Shown here: positions 1-8,612 of the stretch, in pieces
Numbering within the stretch: the first letter of the stretch is position 1
Layout of the letters: the number at the start of each line of letters is the position of its first letter
The notes under the pieces: model-generated
What the model saw: the letters and a program-made list of their open reading frames with translations, nothing else
Databases searched by the model: none
What the model was told of the DNA's origin: nothing
DNA from: CALLPQ01 sp039819545
Lineage (GTDB): Bacteria > Pseudomonadota > Alphaproteobacteria > Caulobacterales > Parvularculaceae
Assembly: GCA_039819545.1 (NCBI GenBank)
Contig: JBCBRS010000030.1
Coordinates: 1 to 31,427, forward strand
Direction of reading: 5' to 3'
Length of the DNA stretch: 31,427 nucleotides
Made by a program: the position numbers and the translations under genes

Positions 1-34
1 ATGCATTCTGCGTACCCAAATTAGCAGAATGCAT
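1..34. repeat. 11-bp inverted repeat at the left edge, part of the palindromic array
   Basis: ATGCATTCTGC at 1-11 is perfectly complementary to GCAGAATGCAT at 24-34, leaving a 12-nt spacer. Positions 1-20 are also an inverted copy of the linker between array units at 231-250, while 24-40 match that linker in direct orientation. The window therefore opens inside the repeat array, and more of it probably lies to the left. No coding potential is visible. Confidence 0.75.
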
Positions 35-42
35 CAACAGTT

Positions 43-403
43 CCTGGGTCGGCGCTACGCTTGCCCGGGAATACGGATTTATATGTACGCCGTATCCCCG
101 GACTTGATCCGGGGTCTTCTCATTTGGGTGCGGAGTATGTATCCACAGATCCCGGGTCGGCGCTACGCTTGCCCGGGAATACGGATTTATATGTACGCCG
201 TATCCCCGGACTTGATCCGGGGTCTTCGAATTGGGTTACGCAGAATGCATCAACAGTTCCCGGGTCAGCGCTTCGCTTGCCCGGGAATACGGATTTATAT
301 TTACGCCGTATCCCCGGGCGCAAGACCCGGGGCCTCCCTCAACAGGTTCGGAGGGTGTGTGAAAAGCTCCCGGGTCGGCGCTGCGCTTGCCCGGGAATAC
401 GGC
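43..403. repeat. Tandem array of about 108-bp GC-rich palindromic intergenic repeats (3 full units and 1 partial)
   Basis: Units start at 43, 151, 259 and 369, so the period is 108, 108 and 110 bp. Each full unit has a conserved core of about 77 bp and a diverged linker of about 31 bp. The core holds three dyads in order: CCCGGG...CCCGGG with an inner GCG/CGC pair; ATACGG...CCGTAT; and CCCCGGA-CTTGA-TCCGGGG. The fourth unit breaks off after the second left arm, near 401. In unit 3 the last dyad reads CCCCGGG...CCCGGGG, so both arms changed together. The array ends about 20 bp beyond the stop of the lytic transglycosylase gene. The open frames across it are by-products of the repeat. Related gacttgatccgggg-type repeats are common between genes in some alphaproteobacteria; their function is not known to me. 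Confidence 0.85.
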
Positions 404-424
404 ATAGAACCAGCTTAGCCCTTG

Positions 425-2257
425 CTACTCCAACCCAACCGTAAGCTGATCAATGGCTTCAAAAATTGGCAGCTCACCAGCTGCGATCCGATCACGGGTG
501 GGTGCTGGTTGCCCCAGTCTTGCGCGGTAGACCCACAAATTGGTCAACACATTCTCCGCAAAGTCGCGGCTTTCGGTATTGGGGATGCTTTCAATAAACA
601 AAAGCGGATCTTCGATTTCCATCTGGCGACGCCAGCGGCGCAGATTGCCCGGCCCGCCATTATAAGCAACGGCCATATGCAAAATGTTACCTCGCGCGGC
701 GGTGTCTAGCAGGTGGTTCACATATTTCTGGCCCAGCTCCATATTGAATGCCGGATCATAGAGCCGATTGCGCCCGCTGGCATATTGCAGGGATTTATCC
801 CGGCCAATGAAGCTTGCCGTGCGCGGCATCAGCTGCATTAGCCCGCGCGCGCCAACCCGGCTCGTTGCCTCGGTTTTGAATTTTGATTCCTGCCGCATCA
901 GGGCAAAGAGCAGCGCGCGATCGGTTTTGAAGCCTTTGGCCGGCGCATAGTCCGGCAACGGATAAAGCGCGGCGTTAAGATAGGACCCTTGCCCGAGAAG
1001 AGCGGTATCAATCTGCGCGGCGGGCAAGTTCAGCGCGGCAGCAACGCCGATCAGATCATAATCCTGATCGTAATCAATGACCCCGTTGGCCCAGCGTAAT
1101 TCAAGATCCGCATCTTTCCGCCGGCCAACCTGGCTAAGCGCTGCCGCACGCCGCACACCGGGTGCTTTGCGCACGAGGCGTTCATAGCCTTCCGTGGTCA
1201 CCGCGGGTGTTGACCAGTCTGCATCAAACTGGCGACCGAGCTGGGCCAACGCCAATTGCCCGTAAAATGTCATCGGGTAGGAAGCGGCAAGATCGAGGTT
1301 TGAGTAAACCCGGTCACTAAGACCCAGTGTTAGCGCCGTACGCGCCGCCCAGAAGGCAGCACCCGACCGCAACGTATCGTCCTGATAAGGAACATTGGCC
1401 ATGGACTGAAACCGGTTATAGGCCCGTGAAACATCGCCTTCGCGAAAGGCAATCAGGCCATCAATCCAGTATGCCATGACCCCGGTATCGCCATTGCGAT
1501 CTGCCACCGCGCCCGCAAGCGTTTTGGCGCTGTCAAGATAGCCCTGATAGTAAAGGCTTGCCGCCACCCAGGACTGCATCCGGTCGAACTGGCGCTCGGT
1601 CAGGTCGCGGCGTTGTTTGCTGGCCTTGATATACTTCAATCCATCAAGGGCGCGTTTTTTGTGGATCAGATAACGCACGCGCCCTTCAATCTGGCGAACA
1701 CGGCTTTCCCGTTTTGCCCGGTAATCTGCCTCGATCAAAGGATGTGTATTGGTGCGGATTTTCTGACGCCATTTACGGCGCACCGGTGCTTGTGGGTTGG
1801 ATGCGCCGCGTGGGCGTCGTTTGAGGGCAAGGGAATAGATTTTGTCTGCCTGCGGATGATCTGCGTAATAGGCCATCCATTTTTTCAATTCGGAGAAAGA
1901 AGCCCGGTATCCGGTGGGGTGCATCAGGCGCTGAAAATCCACATAGCCCATCAGAATGGGGTTTTCGATGGTGTTTATCTGCGCTTTGGCTTTGGACCAC
2001 TGCGCTTTTTCCTGCGCGGCAAAAACGGCCCGATAAGCGGCTACGTCGGACGGCGACAAAACGCTCAGCGGCGCCGGTGTCGTTTCTGCGGCAAGGATCA
2101 ACTGGGCAATATCACGGTCTTGCGATGGCTTACCGGTCTGGGCATGCGCGGTGATGGGCGGTAGCGCCATCATGACGGCAAGCGCACCCATGCTGGCGAC
2201 GATCAAACGCGCACAGAGCAAGGAGGCCTTCGGGACTATCGTCAGCTGTCTGATCAT
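425..2257 (-). CDS. Soluble lytic murein transglycosylase (Slt70-like)
   Basis: A periplasmic enzyme that cleaves the MurNAc-GlcNAc bond of peptidoglycan to give 1,6-anhydro ends. The product is 610 aa. The N-terminus has a signal peptide, with a probable cleavage after the Ala at about 39 (AHA-Q). Residues 60-430 are an alpha-helical superhelix region as in Slt70. The SLT catalytic domain starts near 450: RQESKF contains the catalytic Glu at about 457, followed by GARGLMQLMP and the AYNGGPGN motif near 531. The length suits the soluble Slt family rather than the small MltC/EmtA forms. The ATG at 2257 is preceded by AAAAGGAG about 13 nt upstream. The gene lies 206 bp downstream of the uracil-DNA glycosylase gene on the same strand, so co-transcription is possible but unproven. 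The palindromic array begins just past its stop. Confidence 0.93.
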   Translation of the reverse strand: MIRQLTIVPKASLLCARLIVASMGALAVMMALPPITAHAQTGKPSQDRDIAQLILAAETTPAPLSVLSPSDVAAYRAVFAAQEKAQWSKAKAQINTIENPILMGYVDFQRLMHPTGYRASFSELKKWMAYYADHPQADKIYSLALKRRPRGASNPQAPVRRKWRQKIRTNTHPLIEADYRAKRESRVRQIEGRVRYLIHKKRALDGLKYIKASKQRRDLTERQFDRMQSWVAASLYYQGYLDSAKTLAGAVADRNGDTGVMAYWIDGLIAFREGDVSRAYNRFQSMANVPYQDDTLRSGAAFWAARTALTLGLSDRVYSNLDLAASYPMTFYGQLALAQLGRQFDADWSTPAVTTEGYERLVRKAPGVRRAAALSQVGRRKDADLELRWANGVIDYDQDYDLIGVAAALNLPAAQIDTALLGQGSYLNAALYPLPDYAPAKGFKTDRALLFALMRQESKFKTEATSRVGARGLMQLMPRTASFIGRDKSLQYASGRNRLYDPAFNMELGQKYVNHLLDTAARGNILHMAVAYNGGPGNLRRWRRQMEIEDPLLFIESIPNTESRDFAENVLTNLWVYRARLGQPAPTRDRIAAGELPIFEAIDQLTVGLE

Positions 2258-2423
2258 TAAATCAAATCCGTCTCCTTTTCGGGTGCTAGCCTCAGTTGAC
2301 CGTGCTGCGCTGTATCATGCAACCCGGCGAAGGCGCCTATTTGGGGAAGCCTTGCCGGTACAGCGGTGTCATTCCTTGTACGCTTTCTTCCAGCGGTGGC
2401 GGTTAACATTTCATTAACCAGGC

Positions 2424-2454
2424 AAAGGTCGCTCTCATTCGATTTACGACCTTT
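2424..2454 (-). terminator. Stem-loop just after the uracil-DNA glycosylase stop (weak terminator candidate)
   Basis: AAAGGTCG at 2424-2431 and CGACCTTT at 2447-2454 form a perfect 8-bp dyad with a 15-nt loop, starting 10 nt past the udg stop on the minus strand. No U-tract follows, so intrinsic termination is doubtful. A Rho-linked 3' end or a transcript-stabilising stem is equally possible. The rest of the 2258-2463 gap holds the slt ribosome binding site and no gene. Confidence 0.4.
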
Positions 2455-2463
2455 GAAGGGTCC

Positions 2464-3396
2464 TCAGCTTTCGGCTGACAGGCGCGCGCGGATCATTTGC
2501 AGATCTTGCCAGACAAGGCGTTTGGCTTCCGGGTTGCGCAACACATAAGCCGGGTGGAATGTGGGCATCACTGGTATCTCGCGCGGCTGCCCATCAGCAC
2601 CCGGCAAAGATAGGGTCTGCCAGCGGCCGCGCGTTTTCATGATGCCGGTCTTGCCAAGCACGGCTTTCAGGGAGGTACCGCCCGCAACCATCAAAACTGC
2701 CGGGTTCGAAAGCGCGATCAGGCGCTCCACAAACGGGCGGCAGATCGCCATCTCCATATCGCTGGGCGTGCGGTTCCCAGGTGGCCGCCAATAAATGACG
2801 TTGGAGATATAGGCGTCTTTGTCGCGGCTATGGCCAATGGCGGCCAGCATCCGATCGAGAAGGTGTCCCGCGCGGCCCACAAAGGGCACGCCGGTGCGGT
2901 CCTCTTCCTGCCCCGGTGCCTCTCCCAGAACGAGAAGCCGCGCACCCGGTACACCGGCGCCAAAGACAGTTTTTCGCGCGCCGCGTTTCAGGGGGCAACC
3001 GTCAAATGCCATGACGGCAGCTTCCAGCGCCTCAATGCTATCGGCCTGCGCGGCAACGGCATTGGCCATGACGACCGCTTCATCGGCGGTGGGCGCATTG
3101 GCGTCTGGGCGCAGGACGGCAGTGGTTGGTGGGCTTGCCGGTGCGTCTGCTCGTCTTTTTTGAGGGCGTGCCTGCGGTGTGGCAGCATCGCCAAAGAGCG
3201 GTGCCGGCGCGCCTTCATCACCGGAAACTGATGTGGGTGAGGGGCCAGTCGGTGCTTTCGGGATGAATTGATAGGCATCAACCGGTACGTTGCCGACGGC
3301 CACATCGCATCCCATCTCCACATACCACCGCAAAAGCGCGCGGGCGCCGTCATCGCTTAATGCGGCGGCGGCGGGCGTGTTGGTATCCTGTGTCAC
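2464..3396 (-). CDS. Uracil-DNA glycosylase, family 4-like (SPO1 DNA polymerase-related type)
   Basis: Base-excision repair enzyme expected to remove uracil from DNA. Of 310 aa, about the first 120 are a low-complexity, Ala/Pro-rich extension after a short conserved start; the catalytic domain spans about 125-305. Visible motifs are GEAPGQEED (158-166, active-site water/uracil pocket), PFVGRAG (171-177), RPPGNRTP (204-211) and the C-terminal FHPAY (280-284). Family-4 enzymes usually have four Cys for a 4Fe-4S cluster. Here only Cys134 (GCPLK) and Cys219 (ICRPF) sit in cluster-like positions; the KCRPP position is replaced by YWRPP. Cys30 lies in the unrelated N-terminus. The ATG at 3396 faces the amidohydrolase gene across an 89-bp gap that must hold both promoters. 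The family call is firm. Cluster loss, and therefore exact substrate range, is inference. Confidence 0.88.
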   Translation of the reverse strand: MTQDTNTPAAAALSDDGARALLRWYVEMGCDVAVGNVPVDAYQFIPKAPTGPSPTSVSGDEGAPAPLFGDAATPQARPQKRRADAPASPPTTAVLRPDANAPTADEAVVMANAVAAQADSIEALEAAVMAFDGCPLKRGARKTVFGAGVPGARLLVLGEAPGQEEDRTGVPFVGRAGHLLDRMLAAIGHSRDKDAYISNVIYWRPPGNRTPSDMEMAICRPFVERLIALSNPAVLMVAGGTSLKAVLGKTGIMKTRGRWQTLSLPGADGQPREIPVMPTFHPAYVLRNPEAKRLVWQDLQMIRARLSAES

Positions 3397-3485
3397 GGGC
3401 TGACCGGTTCAAAACGGGGCTTTAACGCTTGCTCGATAGGCTCGGTTCTACAGGCAGATGCGGGCAGGAGAAAGGACTTTAGTCG

Positions 3486-4805
3486 TTGATTTATCCGGAA
3501 GATCAGACGCTGGCGAGCATTGATGTGCCGCCCCGGCGGCTTGCCCGGGCCAACGTGCCCATGGCGTGCCTGGAGCGCGGCTTGCACGCTGGCGCGGATT
3601 TCGAAGGTCTCGTTCTGGTGGACATAGACGTCAGTGCTGATGGCTCGATCAGCAGTTTGCGGCCCCACGCCGGCGTGCCCCATGCGGGTCATGGCGAGGC
3701 ATTTCCCACCGTTGATCTAGATTGCCGTGTGGTGACGCCCTGCTTTGCGGAAATTCACGCCCATATTGATAAATCCCAGACCTGGGAACGGGCACCAAAC
3801 CCTGACGGCTCGTTCGCAGGCGCTAAAAAAGGAGCCAAAAGCGACCGGGAGGAACCGTGGCAGGCAAGCGATGCGGCGGCGCGGATGAACTTCGCCCTGC
3901 AAAGTGCCTATGCCCATGGCACCCGCAGCTTGCGCACCCACCTCGACAGTCAAAAAGGGCGCACCGATCCCACATGGGACGTTTTCAGCGCCTTGCGCGA
4001 AGCCTGGCAGGGGCGGTTGACGGTGCAAGCTGTTGCCTCCTTCGGCGTTAACAAGATCATGGGCAAATATGGTGAGAAAGTTGCCGACCTCACCGCCAGC
4101 TATGGCGGTATTTTCGGGCCTGTCATCTATGTGAGCGACACGATTGAGGCAGAGGTTGAGCGCGCCTTTGATTTGGCTGAGGACCATGACCTCGCGCTCG
4201 ATTTCCACGTGGATGAAACCCTTGACCCGGACGCCAATGGTTTGGAGATCATCGCGCGCGCGGCGCTGCGCCGCCAGTTCGATAAATCGATTGTGTGCGG
4301 ACATAATTGTGCGCTGACGCGAAAATCGCCGCAGCGCTTACGGGAGATTTTTGCCGTGGTCACAGATGCGCAGATTGCGCTCACCGGCTTACCCATGACC
4401 AATCTTTATCTGCAGGACCGTGAAAATGAGACGGGCCCCACCTGGCGCGGACTGATGCCACTGGCGGCGGCGCGCGCGCATGATATCGTCTGTGCTGCGG
4501 GCGGTGATAATTGCCGTGATGCGTTCCATCCCTATGGCGACTTCGACATGGCGGAGGTTGCGCGCGAGGCCATTCGCCTCGGTCATCTCGATCAGCCCCC
4601 GGGCGCAGCCATGGATCTTGTCACCCATGGGCCGGAATCCATGATGGGCCTTCGCGGGGCGGGTCCGCTTCGCGTGGGAAGCGTGGCGGATCTGGTGTTG
4701 TTCAGCGGGCGAAGCCTGTCGCAGGTTTTTGCCCGGCTGGGTGCGCCGCGGCGTATTCTCCGCGCTGGCCGGGCGGTTTCAACACCGGTGCCGTCCTTTT
4801 CGTGA
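3486..4805 (+). CDS. Amidohydrolase, cytosine deaminase (CodA)-like
   Basis: Metal-dependent hydrolase of the amidohydrolase superfamily, 439 aa, cytoplasmic. The metal and catalytic motifs follow CodA order: HAHID (91-95), FHVDE (240-244), CGHNCAL (271-277) and GGDNCRDAFHPYGDFDM with the catalytic Asp at 341. The final 50 residues (VGSVADLVLF) return to the small beta domain typical of the superfamily. Related enzymes deaminate cytosine, isoguanine or other cyclic amidines, or act on N-heterocycles; the substrate cannot be read from sequence alone. I chose the TTG at 3486 because AGGAG and AAAGGA (3466-3476) lie 9 nt upstream, and the protein lines up from there. It is divergent from the glycosylase gene and stands apart from the housekeeping run around it, with no transporter beside it, so it may be an accessory insertion. 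A pyrimidine-salvage role is a guess. Confidence 0.82.
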   Translation: MIYPEDQTLASIDVPPRRLARANVPMACLERGLHAGADFEGLVLVDIDVSADGSISSLRPHAGVPHAGHGEAFPTVDLDCRVVTPCFAEIHAHIDKSQTWERAPNPDGSFAGAKKGAKSDREEPWQASDAAARMNFALQSAYAHGTRSLRTHLDSQKGRTDPTWDVFSALREAWQGRLTVQAVASFGVNKIMGKYGEKVADLTASYGGIFGPVIYVSDTIEAEVERAFDLAEDHDLALDFHVDETLDPDANGLEIIARAALRRQFDKSIVCGHNCALTRKSPQRLREIFAVVTDAQIALTGLPMTNLYLQDRENETGPTWRGLMPLAAARAHDIVCAAGGDNCRDAFHPYGDFDMAEVAREAIRLGHLDQPPGAAMDLVTHGPESMMGLRGAGPLRVGSVADLVLFSGRSLSQVFARLGAPRRILRAGRAVSTPVPSFS

Positions 4806-4998
4806 TTGGCGCGGCAGCGGTGTTGTTGTGCGGCAATACGCGCGGCCTCGTGCCTTATGATGGCAAGACTGACGGTGCATATTGCCGTTACGCCAAAATA
4901 TCTGGCAAAAGGATAGGGGCCCTGCGGCCTTTGTAATAAGGGAGCCGACACGGCGCGCCGACCCCCATGGCCGCGTCATCAGACGGCAGGAGAACAAG

Positions 4999-6735
4999 AT
5001 GAGTGCATCGCCAACGAACGCAAATGGACACGCCGCCAACGGCCACGCAATCATGCCCGGCTTTGCCGATGAGGCGGAGCGTGAAGAGATGGCGTTTGAT
5101 GTGGTAATTGTGGGCGGCGGCCCGGCGGGCTTGTCAGCAGCGATCAAGGTCAAACAGCTGGCCGCTGAAAACAATACCGAGGTCAGCGTTGTTGTCGTCG
5201 AAAAAGGATCGGAGATCGGCGCGCATATTCTGTCGGGCGCCGTTCTTGACCCCGCCGGGCTCGACCAGCTTTTGCCTGACTGGCGGACCATGGATAGCCC
5301 CATTGAGACGGAAGTCACCTCCGAAAGCTTCAAGATTTTTGGCGCCGCAGGCGGGGTAAGCCTGCCCCTATTTGCCTTGCCTGACACGTTCAAAAACCAT
5401 GGCTGCTATATTGTGTCCATGGGAAATGTCTGTCGCTGGCTTGCCGAACAGGCAGAGGCCATGGAGGTTGAAATCTATCCGGGCATGGCCGCGTCCCGCC
5501 CGGTTTTTCGCGATGACGGCTCGCTCAAAGGGGTGGTTGTTGGCGAAGTCGGCATCAATAGCGAAGGCGAGAAAGGCCCGAACTATGAGCCCGGTATGAT
5601 CCTCTCCGGAAAATATGTTCTGTTGGCGGAGGGTGTACGCGGATCATTAAGCAAGATCATGATCGACAGGTTTGATCTGCGCGCAAAAGCCGATCCTCAA
5701 AAATATGGCCTCGGTATGAAAGAGCTGTGGAAGGTCAAACCGGAAAAATTCCGTAAGGGTCATGTGCAACATACATTCGGCTGGCCGCTTGATGCCGGAA
5801 CCGGTGGTGGGTCCTGGACCTATCATTTCGGTGACAACGAGGTTTCCATCGGGTTTGTGGTCCATTTGAATTACAAGAACCCTTACCTCTCTCCGTATCA
5901 GGAGTTTCAGAAATTCAAGACCCATCCGGAAATTGCTGACCTGTTAGATGGCGCGACACGCGTTGCTTATGGCGCGCGCGCGATCACTGAGGGTGGTTTT
6001 CAATCGATCCCGCAGCTGGCGTTTCCCGGTGGTGCTTTGCTGGGCTGTTCGGCAGGTTTCGTGAATGTGCCGCGCATTAAAGGCAACCATAACGCGATGC
6101 TCACCGGCATGATGGCGGCAGAAGCCGCTTTTGAAGCGATCGCCCAGGGTCGTGAGGCCGATATTCTGGCGGGCTATGGCGCCCGGTTTGAGAATTCATC
6201 CGTACGCGATGAGCTTTTCAAAGTGCGCAACGTCAAACCGCTATGGAGTAAGTTCGGAACCTGGATGGCGTTACCCCTCATGGGGCTCGATATGTGGACG
6301 ACGAAGCTAATGGGCGGCTTTTCGGTATTCGGCACATTGACCCACGGCAAGTCAGACGCCGAGGCGACGGAGCCCGCTAAGCTCCATGCGCCGATACCCT
6401 ATCCCAAGCCCGATGGGGTGTTGACCTTTGACCGCCTCACCAATGTGGCGTTCTCGGCCACTAACCATGCGGAAGATCAGCCAGCGCACCTGCGCCTTCG
6501 CGATGATACGGTTCCGATTGCGGTGAACCTGCCGACTTATGCCGAGCCCGCCCAACGCTATTGCCCCGCCGGGGTTTATGAGGTGCTGACCGACGATAAT
6601 GGCGGCAATCCCCGGTTCCAGATCAATGCCCAGAACTGTGTCCATTGCAAAACATGCGATATTAAAGACCCCTCGCAAAATATTGTCTGGACCGTTCCCG
6701 AAGGCGGTGGTGGCCCTAACTACCCGAATATGTAA
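4999..6735 (+). CDS. Electron transfer flavoprotein-ubiquinone oxidoreductase (ETF-QO)
   Basis: Inner-membrane-associated flavoprotein passing electrons from reduced ETF (fatty-acid and amino-acid dehydrogenases) to ubiquinone. The product is 578 aa, close to the usual length. The FAD dinucleotide fold is at 35-50 (VIVGGGPAGLSAA), followed by EKGSEIGAHILSGAV, the typical ETF-QO continuation. The C-terminal ferredoxin-like segment carries four Cys at about 522, 547, 550 and 553 (RYCPAGVYEV ... NCVHCKTCDI), the ligands of the 4Fe-4S cluster. The frame stays open to 4882, but I chose the ATG at 4999 because AGGAG (4988-4992) sits 6 nt upstream and the extra 39 residues look non-conserved. ETF-QO beside a TPR protein and ispE is a frequent alphaproteobacterial arrangement. 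The 193-bp gap before it shows no gene. Confidence 0.96.
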   Translation: MSASPTNANGHAANGHAIMPGFADEAEREEMAFDVVIVGGGPAGLSAAIKVKQLAAENNTEVSVVVVEKGSEIGAHILSGAVLDPAGLDQLLPDWRTMDSPIETEVTSESFKIFGAAGGVSLPLFALPDTFKNHGCYIVSMGNVCRWLAEQAEAMEVEIYPGMAASRPVFRDDGSLKGVVVGEVGINSEGEKGPNYEPGMILSGKYVLLAEGVRGSLSKIMIDRFDLRAKADPQKYGLGMKELWKVKPEKFRKGHVQHTFGWPLDAGTGGGSWTYHFGDNEVSIGFVVHLNYKNPYLSPYQEFQKFKTHPEIADLLDGATRVAYGARAITEGGFQSIPQLAFPGGALLGCSAGFVNVPRIKGNHNAMLTGMMAAEAAFEAIAQGREADILAGYGARFENSSVRDELFKVRNVKPLWSKFGTWMALPLMGLDMWTTKLMGGFSVFGTLTHGKSDAEATEPAKLHAPIPYPKPDGVLTFDRLTNVAFSATNHAEDQPAHLRLRDDTVPIAVNLPTYAEPAQRYCPAGVYEVLTDDNGGNPRFQINAQNCVHCKTCDIKDPSQNIVWTVPEGGGGPNYPNM

Positions 6736-6807
6736 AAACCACGATCAAACAGGGTTAGTGGCCAGCCGGGAATGGGGCCTGCTCGCCAAAGGGTTCAGGA
6801 GCTTGAT

Positions 6808-8601
6808 TTGGTCAGTGTGTTGAAAACGATCCGCCTGCGCGCGCTTCAGGGTTTGTGGTGTGCGGCAGCGCTCCTTGTGTCCGGGTGCGTGACGCCGCGG
6901 GAGCCCTTGCAGACAGTGACGGGGACCTATCTCGCCGGACGGCTTGCGGCGCGGGTCAATGATACGCGCACGGCTGCCGAAAATTTCTCCATGGTCCAAT
7001 CGGTTGCCCCCGGTAACAGCGATTTGCGGTACGACACCTTTTTATATCGGTTGCTCAGTGGTGACCACGCCGGTGCGGTCACAACCGCGCGGCGAATAGA
7101 ACATGCCGCCTCCATCGCAAGTGTTCAAACACCGGGCAGTCCGCTCGGCGGTACCGTACCGCCGCTGGTTGCCATTACGTTGAGCGCGGATGATTTGCGG
7201 GCGGAGCGGTTTGACGCCGCACGCAAGCATTTATCGCTTATCGAAGACGGCTCAATCTACCGTGCGCTCGTTTTTCTCCTCCAGGGTTGGACCATAGCAG
7301 GCGATGATGGCCCGGCTGCTGGCATCGCGCATTTGAAAAATCCGCCCACGGGGCTCTTTACCGGGTTTAGCCCGCTGCACCTCGCCATGATGGCTGAAGC
7401 GCAAGGCAACGACGCTGAGGCGCGTGCCAGCTATCAGCTTTCCTTCTTTACCCTTGGGGGACCGGTCGGGCGGCGCAAATTTGCCGATTATCTTGTTTCC
7501 TCTGGCGATGAAGAGGCGGCACGCGAAGCCAACTCGCTCCTTTTGAACCAACGTGGACCCATGCGCCGGATTGGCTTGCGCAATCTCGAACGTCTAGACA
7601 AGAACGGTGCGTCTGGAAAAGCGACACCAACATCAGCACGCGAAGGGGCGGCAATTGCATTTTATACCTTTGGTGCAGCGATTGCCGAGCAGATTTACAA
7701 CCAACGTGAAAACGCCGAGCAGGCAGGCTTCGAATTGCGTCCGCCCGATCTGACTCAGCCTATGATCATGACGCAACTGGCCTTGATGCTGTCGCCGGAG
7801 TTATATGAAGCTCAGCGGTTTCTCGGTACCCTGAATAATATTAATACTGACTATGATGCCGCCATCGCAGCGTTATCGAAAATTCCCCCCCGGTCTTCCT
7901 ATCATGAACAAGCGCAAATTGAGATTGCCAACGCCCATATTGCCAAGGACGATGATGGTGTTGCTGTTGATGTACTGGAAGCCCTGATCGCGCGCGACCG
8001 CAATGCGCAGGAAGCACCGCTTGTCCTATCAGCGCTTTATGCACGTCAGGAAGACTATCAAAAGGCTGTTGATAGTCTTGATCCTGTGATTACCGCGATC
8101 AATGCCGAGACGTACCCCGAAAGCTGGCGGTTTTACGTGTCGCGCGCGGACGCGTATCTGAACCTCGATGAATGGTCAGCGGGTGAAGCGGACCTGAAGA
8201 AAGCGGTGGAGCTTGCACCAGAAGAGCCCACGACACTGAATTATCTCGGCTATTCATGGGCAGAGCGGGGCGTCAATCTCGACCAGGCATTCGACCTGCT
8301 TCAGCAGGCCGTCGAAAAAGAACCGCGTTCTGGTGCAATAATTGATTCGGTCGGTTGGGCCCATTATCAGCGTGGAAACTATGACGAGGCGCTTACCAAC
8401 CTCGAAAAGGCCGTGTCGCTGGAACCTGATGATCCAACGCTTACAGATCATCTGGGTGACGTTTACTGGGTTCTGGGGCGCAGGATTGAGGCACGATATG
8501 AATGGCGCCGGGCGCTAGCGCTTGATCCCGATCCGGCCTTGAAAAGAAAGCTTGGTAAAAAGCTCGCTGACGGGCTGCCCGAAAAACCTCCGGCTCAATA
8601 G
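6808..8601 (+). CDS. TPR-repeat lipoprotein
   Basis: Predicted outer-envelope lipoprotein of 597 aa built of tetratricopeptide repeats, a protein-interaction scaffold of unknown partner. A signal peptide is followed by the lipobox LVSGC, with the lipidated Cys at residue 27 from the TTG start. Degenerate repeats fill the middle; clear TPRs lie in the last 220 residues, for example LDEWSAGEADLKKAVELAPEE and the NYLGYSWAERG and VGWAHYQRG repeats. I prefer TTG 6808 because AGGAG (6797-6801) lies 6 nt upstream and it gives a normal-length signal peptide. ATG 6772 has no ribosome binding site and would add 12 residues. The gene follows ETF-QO by 72 nt and precedes ispE by 11 nt, so it is probably co-transcribed with ispE. 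The conserved neighbourhood suggests an envelope-assembly role, but that is inference. Confidence 0.85.
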   Translation: MVSVLKTIRLRALQGLWCAAALLVSGCVTPREPLQTVTGTYLAGRLAARVNDTRTAAENFSMVQSVAPGNSDLRYDTFLYRLLSGDHAGAVTTARRIEHAASIASVQTPGSPLGGTVPPLVAITLSADDLRAERFDAARKHLSLIEDGSIYRALVFLLQGWTIAGDDGPAAGIAHLKNPPTGLFTGFSPLHLAMMAEAQGNDAEARASYQLSFFTLGGPVGRRKFADYLVSSGDEEAAREANSLLLNQRGPMRRIGLRNLERLDKNGASGKATPTSAREGAAIAFYTFGAAIAEQIYNQRENAEQAGFELRPPDLTQPMIMTQLALMLSPELYEAQRFLGTLNNINTDYDAAIAALSKIPPRSSYHEQAQIEIANAHIAKDDDGVAVDVLEALIARDRNAQEAPLVLSALYARQEDYQKAVDSLDPVITAINAETYPESWRFYVSRADAYLNLDEWSAGEADLKKAVELAPEEPTTLNYLGYSWAERGVNLDQAFDLLQQAVEKEPRSGAIIDSVGWAHYQRGNYDEALTNLEKAVSLEPDDPTLTDHLGDVYWVLGRRIEARYEWRRALALDPDPALKRKLGKKLADGLPEKPPAQ

Positions 8602-8612
8602 GCACGGTACGG

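Noticed and set aside
139..147. DnaA box (GTATCCACA)
   Set aside because: A single 8 of 9 match inside a repeat linker, with no cluster and no dnaA or origin genes.
1..403. CRISPR array
   Set aside because: Units are 108 bp, internally palindromic, and the linkers are related to each other rather than unique spacers; no cas gene is present.
29..444. Two forward ORFs of 127-129 aa across the left array
   Set aside because: They are translations of the palindromic repeat with the same peptide recurring in both frames; no ribosome site and no family match.
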